Positions 53,536 through 63,445 of a stretch of 64,000 nucleotides of DNA are shown piece after piece. Positions within the stretch are counted from its first letter, which is position 1, and each line of letters starts with the position of its first letter. The notes beneath the pieces were generated by a model, which was not told the origin of the DNA, searched no databases, and worked only from the letters and a program-made list of their open reading frames with translations. Source of the DNA: Nonlabens arenilitoris (GTDB taxonomy: Bacteria > Bacteroidota > Bacteroidia > Flavobacteriales > Flavobacteriaceae); contig NZ_MTPW01000001.1 in NCBI RefSeq assembly GCF_002954765.1, positions 2,493,501 to 2,557,500 on the forward strand, written 5' to 3'. Made by a program: the position numbers and the translations under genes.

Positions 53536-56484
53536 TTACCATTCTAGCGTGTTACACTCATAAAGAGTTTTAGTAGATTGTTTAGGCTCTTGTGTTTTAA
53601 GTCCTTTATTCTTTGCAGCGATCATTTCATTGATGAGCTGCTGGCGTTCTTCTTTTATGCTTTCGCGAAAGCGTAAATCACGTTCCTTATCAAAAAACAC
53701 AATCCCATCGATCATAGTGACCTCGGCAGTTGCGGTTACTGATAAAGGATTATCTGACCAAAGAACTAGATCTGCATCTTTTCCAGTTTTAATACTTCCT
53801 GTACGATCATCGATATGTAAAAGTTTTGCAGGATTTAAGGTTACAAATTTCCAAGCATCTTCTTCGCTCACGTTACCATACTTAACAGCTTTTGCAGCTT
53901 CTTGATTTAAACGTCTAGACATTTCAGCATCATCAGAGTTGATTGCGGTTACAACACCTTGAGAATGCATAATGGCTGCGTTATAAGGTATCGCGTCGTT
54001 AACTTCATATTTATAAGCCCACCAATCAGAGAATGTAGATCCACCTACACCATGTTCTCTCATCTTATCGGCCATTTTATAACCTTCGAGAATATGCGTA
54101 AAGGTGTTGATACGGAAACCGTGCTTCTCAGCCACTTTCATTAACATATTGATTTCGGTCTGTACATAAGAGTGACAAGAAACAAATCGCTCGCTTTCTA
54201 GAATTTCTAGAATAACTTCCATTTCTTCATCATAGCGGAAATTCTTTTTGCCTTTAGAGTCTGCATATTCTCTTGCACGCGTAAAGTAATCTTCAAATAC
54301 TTGTTCTACACCCATACGAGTCTGTGGGAAACGCACGCCGTTTTGGTAACGAGATTGTTTTACATTTTCACCTAATGCAAATTTTATAAACTTAGGACTG
54401 TCAGAATAAATCATTTCTTCTGGAGAATAGCCCCATTTCAATTTGATAATTGCACTACGTCCACCTATAGGGTTTGCTGATCCATGTAAGAGTTGTGAGG
54501 TTGTCACTCCACCAGCAAGGTCTCTGTAAATATTTACATCTTCGTGATCTACGACGTCTTCAATAGTAACCTCGGCAGTAGAATTGTGTCCTGCTTCATT
54601 GACACCATTATCTATAGCGATGTGACTATGTTCATCTATAATACCGCTAGTTAAGTGTTTTCCTGTAGCATCGATTACTCTAGCGTTACCAGCACTAAGG
54701 TTTTTACCTATCTTATATATTTTACCATTTTTAACCAGTACATCTGTGTTTTCTAAAATTCCATCTTTCTCATTAGTCCATACGGTCGCGTTGCGATACA
54801 GTATAGTCTCTTCTTGAGGTTTTGTAGCGCTTCCATAGCTTACATTTGGAAAGGTGAGTGGACCTAAAGTTTTAGTTTCCTTTTTCTTTTCATCCTTCTC
54901 TTTTTCATCCTTTTCTTTCTCAACATTTTTAGTTGCGGTAAAAGAAACTTCATTACCATTTGCTAGGTATGCAGTACCTGTCAAACGATCTTCTTTAGAA
55001 ACTTTACTAATCATTCTAGTAAAGGTCTTATCATCTGCATTTTTTTGAGAAGCCGTAATAGTAATCCAATTACCATCATAAGCGATTTTTCCACCTAATT
55101 TAGTACTGTCTATTTTGATACTTACTTTTTTAGCATCTCCAGAAATATCCATTTTATAGGTATCTCCTGCGATAAGAGCCGTGTAAGATCCATCGATATC
55201 CTTAAGGTGACGATCTTTAATGACATGCTTAGAGCCTTGAACCCAATTTTCATAGATTTTACTATCTTCCTCAAATAATGGCCCAGAAGTCATAATAAAG
55301 TTAGCGACTTTACCTTTTTCAAGAGTTCCTACCATATCGCTTACGCCCAAAATCTGTGCAGGCTTAGTCGTTAATGCTGCAAGAGCTTGGTCTTCAGTAA
55401 GTCCATATTCCATCGCCATCTTTAATTTCTCCATCAATTTATCTGGTGATTTTAAGCCTTGACTAGTGATGGCATAATTAATTCCGGCTTTAGAAAGTAA
55501 AAATGGATTTGCAGGTGCTTGTTTCCATTCACGCATATCTGCTAGATTCACATACCATTCTTGATATGGGTTAGTCACATCATAGGCATCTGGGAAATTT
55601 ATAGGTAGAATTAATGACGCATTAGTTGCTTTTATATCGTCTATCATTTCATAAGCGTCTTCACCACCTACAATAACAAATTGTTTACCGACACGATCAC
55701 CCATTTTATCTACTCTCAATACATTTTTTTTATCGCCAGCTTCAATAATTTGAACTAAGTTTTTATTAGCGACTAGGGCTTCAAGAGATAGATCGCGTGT
55801 AGTACTATTTCCTTTTGAATACCAGTCTGCATCAAAATGAGTCTGGCGCAATAATGCCAGTGTACCCATTAATGAAGTAGGATAAGATTGTCTAGTTTGA
55901 ACACTACGTTTCAAAGAAAAGAAGTTACCGCTTTCTTTTTTAAGAATGCGCATCCCATCATCTCCATTATTGTTTAGTGCCACCAGCATACCAGTTCCTC
56001 GAGCAATACCGTCATTCATGTGTGTTTGAACCGCACCATAACCAGCATCAATCATATTTTTAGCTTCTTTCTCATCATATTTATAGAAGTCTAGTGCATC
56101 CTGCTCTGCGCGGATGTGGTCGTTCCAGTAAAAACCTTGACGGCTTTCATCATATTGCTGACCGCTGCCCGAAGCACGTTTAGCCTTTTCCATTCCAAAA
56201 TCTGCATAAGGCTCGATAAAAGATGGGTAGATGTAACTTCCATTTGCATCCTGAATAACTGCTCCGGTAGGAACGGTTATACCGCTTCCTATATTAGAGA
56301 TTTTACCATCCTTAAGGATAATTGTTCCATTAGTAATAACGGTGCCTGGTTGAGTAACAATAGTCGCATTGGTAATGGCAACTATAACCTCACCACGTGC
56401 AGATATGTCGTCGTTATTAGGGAAGTAGTCCTGCGCACTGGCTATACCACATGCTAGGAAAATGAGTAGTAGAACTCGTTTCAT
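53536..56484 (-). CDS. Large exported two-module amidohydrolase
   Basis: 982 residues. Signal peptide (LACGIASAQ). The N-terminal module (about 20-430) has the fold but not HxH (IYPSFIEPYADFG) yet keeps ALAALTTKPAQILGV. A Lys/Glu-rich linker (about 520-538) leads to a C-terminal module with HSH (LTSGIIDEHSHIAIDNG, about residue 618), FVSCHSYVQTE, and the aspartate in AINSDDAEMSRRL. Probably a secreted hydrolase of cyclic amides or peptides. A repeat copy near the C-terminus encodes RFRES. Confidence 0.88.
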   Translation of the reverse strand: MKRVLLLIFLACGIASAQDYFPNNDDISARGEVIVAITNATIVTQPGTVITNGTIILKDGKISNIGSGITVPTGAVIQDANGSYIYPSFIEPYADFGMEKAKRASGSGQQYDESRQGFYWNDHIRAEQDALDFYKYDEKEAKNMIDAGYGAVQTHMNDGIARGTGMLVALNNNGDDGMRILKKESGNFFSLKRSVQTRQSYPTSLMGTLALLRQTHFDADWYSKGNSTTRDLSLEALVANKNLVQIIEAGDKKNVLRVDKMGDRVGKQFVIVGGEDAYEMIDDIKATNASLILPINFPDAYDVTNPYQEWYVNLADMREWKQAPANPFLLSKAGINYAITSQGLKSPDKLMEKLKMAMEYGLTEDQALAALTTKPAQILGVSDMVGTLEKGKVANFIMTSGPLFEEDSKIYENWVQGSKHVIKDRHLKDIDGSYTALIAGDTYKMDISGDAKKVSIKIDSTKLGGKIAYDGNWITITASQKNADDKTFTRMISKVSKEDRLTGTAYLANGNEVSFTATKNVEKEKDEKEKDEKKKETKTLGPLTFPNVSYGSATKPQEETILYRNATVWTNEKDGILENTDVLVKNGKIYKIGKNLSAGNARVIDATGKHLTSGIIDEHSHIAIDNGVNEAGHNSTAEVTIEDVVDHEDVNIYRDLAGGVTTSQLLHGSANPIGGRSAIIKLKWGYSPEEMIYSDSPKFIKFALGENVKQSRYQNGVRFPQTRMGVEQVFEDYFTRAREYADSKGKKNFRYDEEMEVILEILESERFVSCHSYVQTEINMLMKVAEKHGFRINTFTHILEGYKMADKMREHGVGGSTFSDWWAYKYEVNDAIPYNAAIMHSQGVVTAINSDDAEMSRRLNQEAAKAVKYGNVSEEDAWKFVTLNPAKLLHIDDRTGSIKTGKDADLVLWSDNPLSVTATAEVTMIDGIVFFDKERDLRFRESIKEERQQLINEMIAAKNKGLKTQEPKQSTKTLYECNTLEW
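53659..53672. repeat. Palindromic repeat, copy 14 (in CDS, frame RFRES)
   Basis: Perfect GCTTTCGCGAAAGC near the C-terminal end of the large amidohydrolase, after the last recognisable strand. Confidence 0.95.
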
Positions 56485-56570
56485 TAATAAAGTTTTTGAA
56501 TTTAGCTTTTAAAGATAGGTATTCCATAAATCCACAATTCTTAAAAAGTGTTAAGGAAATAAACAACTTA

Positions 56571-57632
56571 TCAGCTATTAACTAATAATGCGACTACATA
56601 ACTATAAGTCTTCATCCCATCTGGTTGATTGTTTGCTTTTAAATACTGATTGTAAGTAGCTTGTGATACTTGCTCAATAACATTATCATCATATGGAGCC
56701 CAGAAGTCTCTCAGTTCTTGATAGTTTTTTAAAATACCTGGCCTTAGATCAGCTTTTATTTCCTCAAAAGCCTCAGGATCTTTAGTGTATAAATCGTTCA
56801 ATAAATACTTCAACCCAAAAATGCTTGCGCTGTATTGGAAATGTACATCTTCGTGATTCAGTCCAGCTTGAATGGCAACATAGTTAGCCTCATTTTCTTT
56901 TGCAAATCCCAGCTGGTGCGACATCTCATGCAATATCAACACAGGTGTTTTATAGCAATTGATCCATGCATTAGTATGAGCTTCGCCGGTTATCGGATTC
57001 AAATAACCACTGTATCCCATTTGAGTTAAAGGCATCGTGAGTAATGACTCCTTGATACTATTCGGTCTCAGACTTTGTTTTAATTGAGGTTGCGGTAAAT
57101 TCTCAAATCCGCTGGGTGCGATTTTAAATAGTTCTTTTTGTGATCGATTAAAGGCTACCGGCAAACTATCGACAGGTTGCAAAGATTCATGTAATCGATT
57201 TGAAATAATCGTATAGTCTTCTACTGTCTTCTTTAGTTGATCAACGGTATATTCTCGTTCAATATTTAGCGTCACATTCAGCGGCTGTCTATAATAATTA
57301 AATCCCCATAAAACTTGAAAAGTGAGTAAGATGATGTTTAATGAAAATAGGAGTTGCGTATAACGCTTTCGCGAAAGCGTAATTAAATCCATCTTACTGA
57401 TCCATAACCATCTTAATATCATTACAATTCCTGCCATGTACATCAGGTCACCAAAGGATATTGGAATCCAACCTAATCCGATGCGCATGGCTTTAGAGAT
57501 ATATGGATATATCCCATTACTGTAATATTTTTCGATAAATGATGGGAAATTTCTAAGATTATAATACGTCAGTATTTGTAGAGCCAGAAGGCCTATCGCT
57601 ATTACTACATGACGTTTTCTAGTTCCGAGCAT
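56571..57632 (-). CDS. DUF3810 membrane protein with HExxH motif
   Basis: 353 residues. Three N-terminal helices (HVVIAIGLLALQILTYY, FGDLMYMAGIVMILRWLW, LLFSLNIILLTFQVLWGF), then a periplasmic domain with LILHEMSHQLGFAKENEANYVA, the HExxH-plus-glutamate zinc pattern of DUF3810. A peptidase role is likely but untested to my knowledge. A palindromic repeat in the loop between helices 2 and 3 encodes LSRKR. Confidence 0.88.
   Translation of the reverse strand: MLGTRKRHVVIAIGLLALQILTYYNLRNFPSFIEKYYSNGIYPYISKAMRIGLGWIPISFGDLMYMAGIVMILRWLWISKMDLITLSRKRYTQLLFSLNIILLTFQVLWGFNYYRQPLNVTLNIEREYTVDQLKKTVEDYTIISNRLHESLQPVDSLPVAFNRSQKELFKIAPSGFENLPQPQLKQSLRPNSIKESLLTMPLTQMGYSGYLNPITGEAHTNAWINCYKTPVLILHEMSHQLGFAKENEANYVAIQAGLNHEDVHFQYSASIFGLKYLLNDLYTKDPEAFEEIKADLRPGILKNYQELRDFWAPYDDNVIEQVSQATYNQYLKANNQPDGMKTYSYVVALLVNS
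57364..57379. repeat. Palindromic repeat, copy 15 (in CDS, frame LSRKR)
   Basis: Perfect CGCTTTCGCGAAAGCG in DUF3810, the only copy read in the third frame, giving a basic loop (LITLSRKRYTQ). Confidence 0.95.
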
Positions 57633-57737
57633 GGTGCTAAGATACTTTTTAAACTTAAAACTAAATTTAAATCAAAACTTAAAATACTTAGTAACCCTAC
57701 AACCTAAAAACCCAGTACCTAAACAAACCAAAATCTC

Positions 57738-57745
57738 TACCTTTG
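57738..57745 (+). promoter_or_regulatory. Candidate -7 element (TACCTTTG)
   Basis: TACCTTTGCA, 22 bp before the GlmU-like start codon. Confidence 0.45.
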
Positions 57746-57767
57746 CACTCGCAAAACTTTTCGTCCC

Positions 57768-58937
57768 ATGAACTACATTCTAGCCGACTTTAATAAACAT
57801 AAAGCTCTTTTACCTTTTACGTATACTAGACCTACAAGTGAAATACGCTGCGGAATTTTAACCTTAAAAGAGAAATGGGAACAAAGGCTAAATGCTAATG
57901 TTAGTAATCTGACAGAAGATTATCTACAGACTAAATATCCACTGACTGATACTAATGATAACGTCGTTATTGCGGGAAATATCTTTGCGACAGATGAATT
58001 ATGTGAAGCAATAAACGCACTGAAATTAGGACAAAAACTAATGTATAACGATACCATTGTAGCTTATCGTGCTACAGCGGTACATACACCAACTATCGAG
58101 TTAACGCAAGTACTTTTTGAAGGTGATTGTGATGGGATTGATCATACCTGGGATATTTTCTCAAAAAATGGAAAAGCACTAGAAGCAGACTTTGAGCTGA
58201 TTACAACAGGAAGAGTTAGTCAACCTATTCCAGATAATGTGCAGACCATCAATCCAGAACGTATTTTTATAGAAGAAGGAGCTGTACTCAATTTTGCGAT
58301 TCTTAATGCGAGTAGCGGTCCTATTTATATAGGTAAAAATGCTGAGGTGATGGAAGGCAGTATTATACGCGGTGGATTTGCCTTACTAGAACACAGTGCA
58401 ACTAAACTGGGAACAAAAATTTATGGACCTACAACCGTTGGACCTCATTCTAAAGTAGGTGGTGAGTTGAGTAACTCAGTGATTTTTGGATATTCAAATA
58501 AAGGGCACGAAGGTTTCTTAGGCAACAGCGTCCTAGGCGAATGGTGCAATATAGGTGCAGACTCTAATACGAGTAACCTTAAAAACAACTATGCCGAGGT
58601 AAAACTATGGGACTATGAAACCGGACGTTTTGCCAAAACTGGTTTGCAATTTTGTGGACTAATGCTAGGCGATCATTCAAAATGTGGAATCAATACCATG
58701 TTCAATACTGGTACAGTAGTAGGCGTGAGCGCTAACATCTATGGTGCAGGATATCCTCGCAATTTTATTCCATCTTTCAATTGGGGTGGACCTCAAGGTA
58801 ACATGACCTATAAGACTAATAAAGCCTATGAAGTTGCAGATGTGGTGATGAAAAGGCGAGGTCTTTCATTACAACAAATAGATATCGATATATTAGATGC
58901 AGTATTTGAGAAAACTGCCGCTTATAGAAAAGACTAG
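57768..58937 (+). CDS. GlmU-like sugar nucleotidyltransferase/acetyltransferase
   Basis: 389 residues. N-terminal nucleotidyltransferase-like part (MNYILADFNKHKALLPFTYTRPTSEIRCGI), a linker, and a left-handed beta-helix (GPIYIGKNAEVMEGSIIRGG, VGPHSKVGGELSNSVIFG, GDHSKCGINTMFNTGTVVG). This is the Bacteroidota GlmU-related family (TIGR03991-like), lacking a classical GxGTRM. Probably cell-wall or polysaccharide precursor synthesis; exact reaction inferred. Confidence 0.85.
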   Translation: MNYILADFNKHKALLPFTYTRPTSEIRCGILTLKEKWEQRLNANVSNLTEDYLQTKYPLTDTNDNVVIAGNIFATDELCEAINALKLGQKLMYNDTIVAYRATAVHTPTIELTQVLFEGDCDGIDHTWDIFSKNGKALEADFELITTGRVSQPIPDNVQTINPERIFIEEGAVLNFAILNASSGPIYIGKNAEVMEGSIIRGGFALLEHSATKLGTKIYGPTTVGPHSKVGGELSNSVIFGYSNKGHEGFLGNSVLGEWCNIGADSNTSNLKNNYAEVKLWDYETGRFAKTGLQFCGLMLGDHSKCGINTMFNTGTVVGVSANIYGAGYPRNFIPSFNWGGPQGNMTYKTNKAYEVADVVMKRRGLSLQQIDIDILDAVFEKTAAYRKD

Positions 58938-59338
58938 TTAATTTTTCTATATCTAGATTCACACGCCTCAATACATATATAGCTTATATCCATGGTAAGA
59001 TTATCTATACTGTATGAGATAGGTAAGTTTATGGAGCCACAGTTTGCGTTGATGGTGTTATCCATGGTGTTATAAGTTCCATTAGTAGCAGTACTAGTGG
59101 TTATGGATATATCGCACACATTTCCATTAGATGTAAAAGTGCCGTCTGAATTAAATGTAATGGTTTTATTACTACTAACAGATCGAAAAGTACCACTACC
59201 ATCACCTGGATCAGACAGACTTGCCGTTAATTGCCAGGTGCCTACTATGTCGTTAGTGAGAATATTACCTGCGTCATCGCTAGAGTCGCAACTGATCAAG
59301 AGAATTATTCCTATTACGGTGAAAAGTATTTGTTTCAT
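58934..59338 (-). CDS. Lipocalin-like lipoprotein
   Basis: 134 residues; lipobox LLISCDSSDD. IVGTWQLTASLSDPGDGSG and KTITFNSDGTFTSNG form the lipocalin-like start common in Bacteroidota. Four C-terminal cysteines (CDIS, CGSIN, CIEAC). Overlaps the GlmU-like stop by 4 bp, convergent. Confidence 0.75.
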   Translation of the reverse strand: MKQILFTVIGIILLISCDSSDDAGNILTNDIVGTWQLTASLSDPGDGSGTFRSVSSNKTITFNSDGTFTSNGNVCDISITTSTATNGTYNTMDNTINANCGSINLPISYSIDNLTMDISYICIEACESRYRKIN

Positions 59339-59436
59339 GGTCTTTTATATTAAGATGCTACTATTCAAAAATAGTTGCTTTTAACTAGCAAAATACTCAA
59401 ATCTCTTTTCTTAACTTACGGCTTTAATTCAAGAAC

Positions 59437-61818
59437 ATGAAAAGAATTCTATTTATAAGTACTTTAGTTTTGTTTTATTCCGCTTTCGCGAAAGCGCAAT
59501 CACAATCATCCAAACAAGAATTTAAAGGCTACTATAACTTTACTTACTCTGAAGATAAAGGTAACATACTTCTAGAAGTCAAAGATTTAGATAAGGAATT
59601 TCTATATGTTTATTCATTAAGTACTGGTTTAGGATCTAATGACATAGGTCTCGATAGAGGTAAGTTGGGTGATGGAGTTGTGGTCAAATGGGTGAAAAGT
59701 GGTCATAAATTACTACTCATGCAGCCCAACCTTAAATACCGTGCGAGTAGTGATAATGAAAAGGAACGCGCTTCTATCAATCAAGCATTTGCACAGTCGG
59801 TTTTATACGGTTTTGAAATAAAATCACAGAAAGATGGTGTTTACACGATTGATATAACGTCGTTTTTAATGCAGGATACTTTTGGTGTAGCGGCAACACT
59901 CAAACGAAACAAAGAAGGTACTTACAAAGTAGATAAATCTCGCAGCGCTTTGTGGATGGAAAACACAAAATCTTTCCCTGAAAATAGTGAGTTTGAAGCC
60001 ATGCTCACTTTTACAGGAACACCGACTGGTCGCAACCTAAGAAGCGTCGCACCAGATGCCAAAGCCATTACGGTTATACAACATCACAGTTTTGTAAAAT
60101 TACCAGATGCTGGATATCAGCCTCGCGTTTTCCATCCACGTAGTGGTTCTTTTTATGTGAGTTATATGGATTATAGCACACCAGTTTATGAACCTATTCA
60201 AAAACGTTTTATAACCAGACATCGATTAGAGAAAAAAAATCCTGACGCTGCTTTAAGTGAACCAGTAGAGCCTATTATTTATTATCTAGATCCTGGTACA
60301 CCAGAGCCTGTGCGTAGTGCCTTATTAGATGGAGCTGGCTGGTGGAATACCGCTTTTGAAACTGCAGGATATAAAAATGCATTTCAAGTAAAAATGTTAC
60401 CCGATGGCGCAGATCCTATGGATTTAAGATATAATGTCATTCAATGGGTACACCGCAGCACACGAGGCTGGAGTTATGGCGCGAGCATTACGGATCCACG
60501 AACAGGCGAAATCATCAAAGGTCATGTAAGTCTAGGAAGTTTGCGTATAAGACAAGATTTTATGATCGCTCAAGGTTTACTTAAAGAACCTTTTAAAGAT
60601 AGCGATGAGAACCACAATGAGATGATGGAACTAGCACTAGCACGTATCAGGCAATTAGGAGCTCATGAGGTAGGACACACGCTAGGCTTTGCCCATAATT
60701 TTGCTGCCAGTACTAATGATAGAGCTAGTGTGATGGATTATCCACATCCTAGATTAGATTTAGTTGATGGAGAAATAAGTCTTGAAGATGCTTATGATGA
60801 AGGAATGGGCGCATGGGATGATTTAACGGTTCAATATTCTTATGGAAACCCAGATAAGACTCAATCTGAAGTGCAATATTTAAAAGGTATTATTGATAAA
60901 GCTACTGCTCAAAATTTAAGATTTATATCAGACAGTGATTCTAGAGCTGCTGGTGGCGCACATGCTCAAGCTCATTTATGGGATAATGGAAGTCAACCTG
61001 GAGCAGAACTAGAGCGTATGCTAGAAATACGTCAAGTAGCGATGAATCAATTTAGTATTGATAACATCAGGACAGATGAGCCGCTAAGTGTGCTGGAAGA
61101 TGTTTTTGTACCTGTTTATTATGGCCATCGTTATCAGGTAGAAGCAACCGCAAAATGGATAGGCGGAATGGAATACAACTATGCTACAAAAGGTGATCCT
61201 GTAGAAATGAGATATCTTTCAAAACAAGAACAAATGAGTGCTTTAAAAGCTCTTTTAAAAACTCTTGAGGTAGAACAATTAATGATACCGACTGATTTAC
61301 TAGAGTTGTTCCCACCACGAGCTTATGGTTACTCTCGCGGTAGAGAAAGTTTTAAGAGTGAAGTAGGCGTGGCATTTGATCCATTGCATGCTGCTGCCAG
61401 TAGTGCAGACATGACATTGAGTTTCTTAATGCATCCACAGCGTGTGAATCGATTGGTTCAAATTAAAGCTATAGAGCCAGATAATCTAGGACTAAAAGAA
61501 TTATTAGAAAACATAACCGAAGTAGTTTTTGAAAATGAAACCAATTCTAACTATCAAAATGCCATTGAGCAGCGCGTTCAAGAACGACTCGTCATGCAAT
61601 TGATAAATGCTCATGCTAACTCACGAACAAATGTAGCGGCTAAAGGTTTGATCAGAAGTCAATTGTTAACCATCGACAAGAAACTTAAAAGACTTAAAAA
61701 TGCCATGGCTCTAGAATTACGTTCTCAAATCGAGCAGTATTTTAAAGATCCAACTAAGTTTAAAGTCATCACATTACCTAGTTTACCGGATGGTAGTCCT
61801 ATAGGTTGTGGTGAGTAG
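59437..61818 (+). CDS. Secreted zinc-dependent metalloprotease (DUF5117/DUF4953-like)
   Basis: 793 residues. The extended zinc motif GAHEVGHTLGFAHNF (H410, E411) is metzincin-like (HExxHxxGxxH) followed by SVMDYPHPR, the Met-turn. The N-terminal region (about 40-220) matches DUF5117. The signal peptide carries a palindromic repeat: LFYSAFAKAQSQ, so the repeat encodes the cleavage-site region itself. Role: extracellular protein degradation (inference). Confidence 0.92.
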   Translation: MKRILFISTLVLFYSAFAKAQSQSSKQEFKGYYNFTYSEDKGNILLEVKDLDKEFLYVYSLSTGLGSNDIGLDRGKLGDGVVVKWVKSGHKLLLMQPNLKYRASSDNEKERASINQAFAQSVLYGFEIKSQKDGVYTIDITSFLMQDTFGVAATLKRNKEGTYKVDKSRSALWMENTKSFPENSEFEAMLTFTGTPTGRNLRSVAPDAKAITVIQHHSFVKLPDAGYQPRVFHPRSGSFYVSYMDYSTPVYEPIQKRFITRHRLEKKNPDAALSEPVEPIIYYLDPGTPEPVRSALLDGAGWWNTAFETAGYKNAFQVKMLPDGADPMDLRYNVIQWVHRSTRGWSYGASITDPRTGEIIKGHVSLGSLRIRQDFMIAQGLLKEPFKDSDENHNEMMELALARIRQLGAHEVGHTLGFAHNFAASTNDRASVMDYPHPRLDLVDGEISLEDAYDEGMGAWDDLTVQYSYGNPDKTQSEVQYLKGIIDKATAQNLRFISDSDSRAAGGAHAQAHLWDNGSQPGAELERMLEIRQVAMNQFSIDNIRTDEPLSVLEDVFVPVYYGHRYQVEATAKWIGGMEYNYATKGDPVEMRYLSKQEQMSALKALLKTLEVEQLMIPTDLLELFPPRAYGYSRGRESFKSEVGVAFDPLHAAASSADMTLSFLMHPQRVNRLVQIKAIEPDNLGLKELLENITEVVFENETNSNYQNAIEQRVQERLVMQLINAHANSRTNVAAKGLIRSQLLTIDKKLKRLKNAMALELRSQIEQYFKDPTKFKVITLPSLPDGSPIGCGE
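59481..59496. repeat. Palindromic repeat, copy 16 (in signal peptide, frame AFAKA)
   Basis: Perfect CGCTTTCGCGAAAGCG encoding SAFAKAQ; AKA fits the small-x-small rule for signal peptidase I. Confidence 0.95.
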
Positions 61819-61820
61819 GT

Positions 61821-63413
61821 TTAATTTGTTTTCCCAACTCTTGTCAAATCCAACATATTCACTGCATTAGTTTCTAAACCGCTGACTTTTTTACTGATAA
61901 AACGTACACTTTCATCATAATAAAGAGGAACGATAGGAGCTTCACTTATAATGATAGAATCCATTTTTATATAGAGTTCTTTACGATCTGTAGCGTTAGG
62001 CAAGGTGAGTGCTTGCTCGTAAAACAGGTCGTATGTATCATTTTTAAAGTGCGTGTAGTTAGGTCCGTTAGGAGAGAAGTTTTTAGAATACCCTAGCGAT
62101 AAATAATTCTCGGCATCGGGATAATCGGCAATCCAGCTCGAGCGGAAGATATCTAGTTTTCCAGCACTACGGGCTTGGCGTAATGTAGATGGTGGCATGA
62201 CTTCTACAATTGTTTTCACACCTATTTTTTCAAGTTCTTTCTGAATGAATTCGCACAGGTCTAGATAATTAGCACCAGTGGTAATCGTAATTTCGGGATT
62301 AGTGTCACCAGTTTCAGTAATATATTGTTGTACTAATCGTTGTGCTTCATGGATATCATATTCATAACCTTTTACCACGCCACCAGCTGGTAGTCCGGCA
62401 GGAATGAGTCCGCTAGTTGCAGGAATACCTATATTGTTGCGCAGGTATTTGATCATCTTCTTTCTGTCAAATCCTTTATTAATCGCCTGTCTAATCAGTT
62501 TGTTTTGTAGTTCTGGAGTGTCGCTGTCTAGGTATAAACCTAGATATTCTGTATTTAAAAATGGAGCTTTTACTAATTTAGTGGTAGATAAGTATTTTGA
62601 TTTTAATTCTCCAGTAGTAGTCAGCAATTCATCTTTATAACTAGGATCAATAGCATTTATAAAATCTAAATTTCCTTGAGCATATTCTAGGAATTCACTT
62701 TGTTTATCATTTTTAAAAGTGATGGCGACCGCTTCTAGGTAAGGTAATGCTTTGCCAGTACTGTCTTTTTCGTGATAGTTGTTATTCTTGCGCAGTACCA
62801 TTTTTACATTTTCTTCCCATCGTTTTAAATAGAAAGGTCCAGTGCCCACAGGATTTGAACGGTATTCATTTCCATATTTTTCTACAGCTTCTGGTAATAC
62901 CACACTACAAAATTTCATGGTAAGTAATCCTAAGAATGCTGGAAATGGCTTTTTTAAAGTGATTCTTAATTGGTGCTCATCAATCGCGTTTATCGCAGCA
63001 ACGTTAGACATTACCCATGCACCAGGAGATGCTACCGCTGGATCTGTCAATCGTTCTAGGGAATATTTAAAGTCTAGTGCGGTTACTGGTCTCGCTTTCG
63101 CGAAAGCGTTTACTTCTTGAAAATAAATATCTTTCTTAAGTTGAAAAGTATAAACCAGTCCATCTTTACTGATGACCCAATCACTAGCAAGATCTGGAAC
63201 TACCTCGAGATTGTTATCCAGTTTTACCAGTCCATTATAAATTAAATTGCATGCCCATATATTGCGCTGATCTTTTGCAAATGCAGGATCTAGAGTGGTG
63301 ATGTTTGCATGTTCATTATATCTGAAAACTGTTGTTTCATCAATGGTAATACTAGTATCACCGCAATTGATGAATAGGAGCGACAGTAATAAAAAACAGC
63401 ATTTTTTAATCAT
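61821..63413 (-). CDS. Oligopeptide ABC transporter substrate-binding lipoprotein
   Basis: 530 residues, lipobox (LFINCGD). SBP family 5: ITTLDPAFAKDQRNIWACNLIYNGLVKLD, DLASDWVISKDGLVYTFQL, VTALDFKYSLERL, NPVGTGPFYLKRWEEN. It delivers peptides or similar to an ABC permease not in the window. A palindromic repeat at 63093 is read as AFAKA in QEVNAFAKARPVTALDF, a surface loop before the conserved VTAxDF. Confidence 0.92.
   Translation of the reverse strand: MIKKCCFLLLSLLFINCGDTSITIDETTVFRYNEHANITTLDPAFAKDQRNIWACNLIYNGLVKLDNNLEVVPDLASDWVISKDGLVYTFQLKKDIYFQEVNAFAKARPVTALDFKYSLERLTDPAVASPGAWVMSNVAAINAIDEHQLRITLKKPFPAFLGLLTMKFCSVVLPEAVEKYGNEYRSNPVGTGPFYLKRWEENVKMVLRKNNNYHEKDSTGKALPYLEAVAITFKNDKQSEFLEYAQGNLDFINAIDPSYKDELLTTTGELKSKYLSTTKLVKAPFLNTEYLGLYLDSDTPELQNKLIRQAINKGFDRKKMIKYLRNNIGIPATSGLIPAGLPAGGVVKGYEYDIHEAQRLVQQYITETGDTNPEITITTGANYLDLCEFIQKELEKIGVKTIVEVMPPSTLRQARSAGKLDIFRSSWIADYPDAENYLSLGYSKNFSPNGPNYTHFKNDTYDLFYEQALTLPNATDRKELYIKMDSIIISEAPIVPLYYDESVRFISKKVSGLETNAVNMLDLTRVGKTN
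63093..63108. repeat. Palindromic repeat, copy 17 (in CDS, frame AFAKA)
   Basis: Perfect CGCTTTCGCGAAAGCG in the substrate-binding protein gene. Confidence 0.95.
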
Positions 63414-63445
63414 GCTGTAAATATACTTTAACTCTTATTTTTTAA

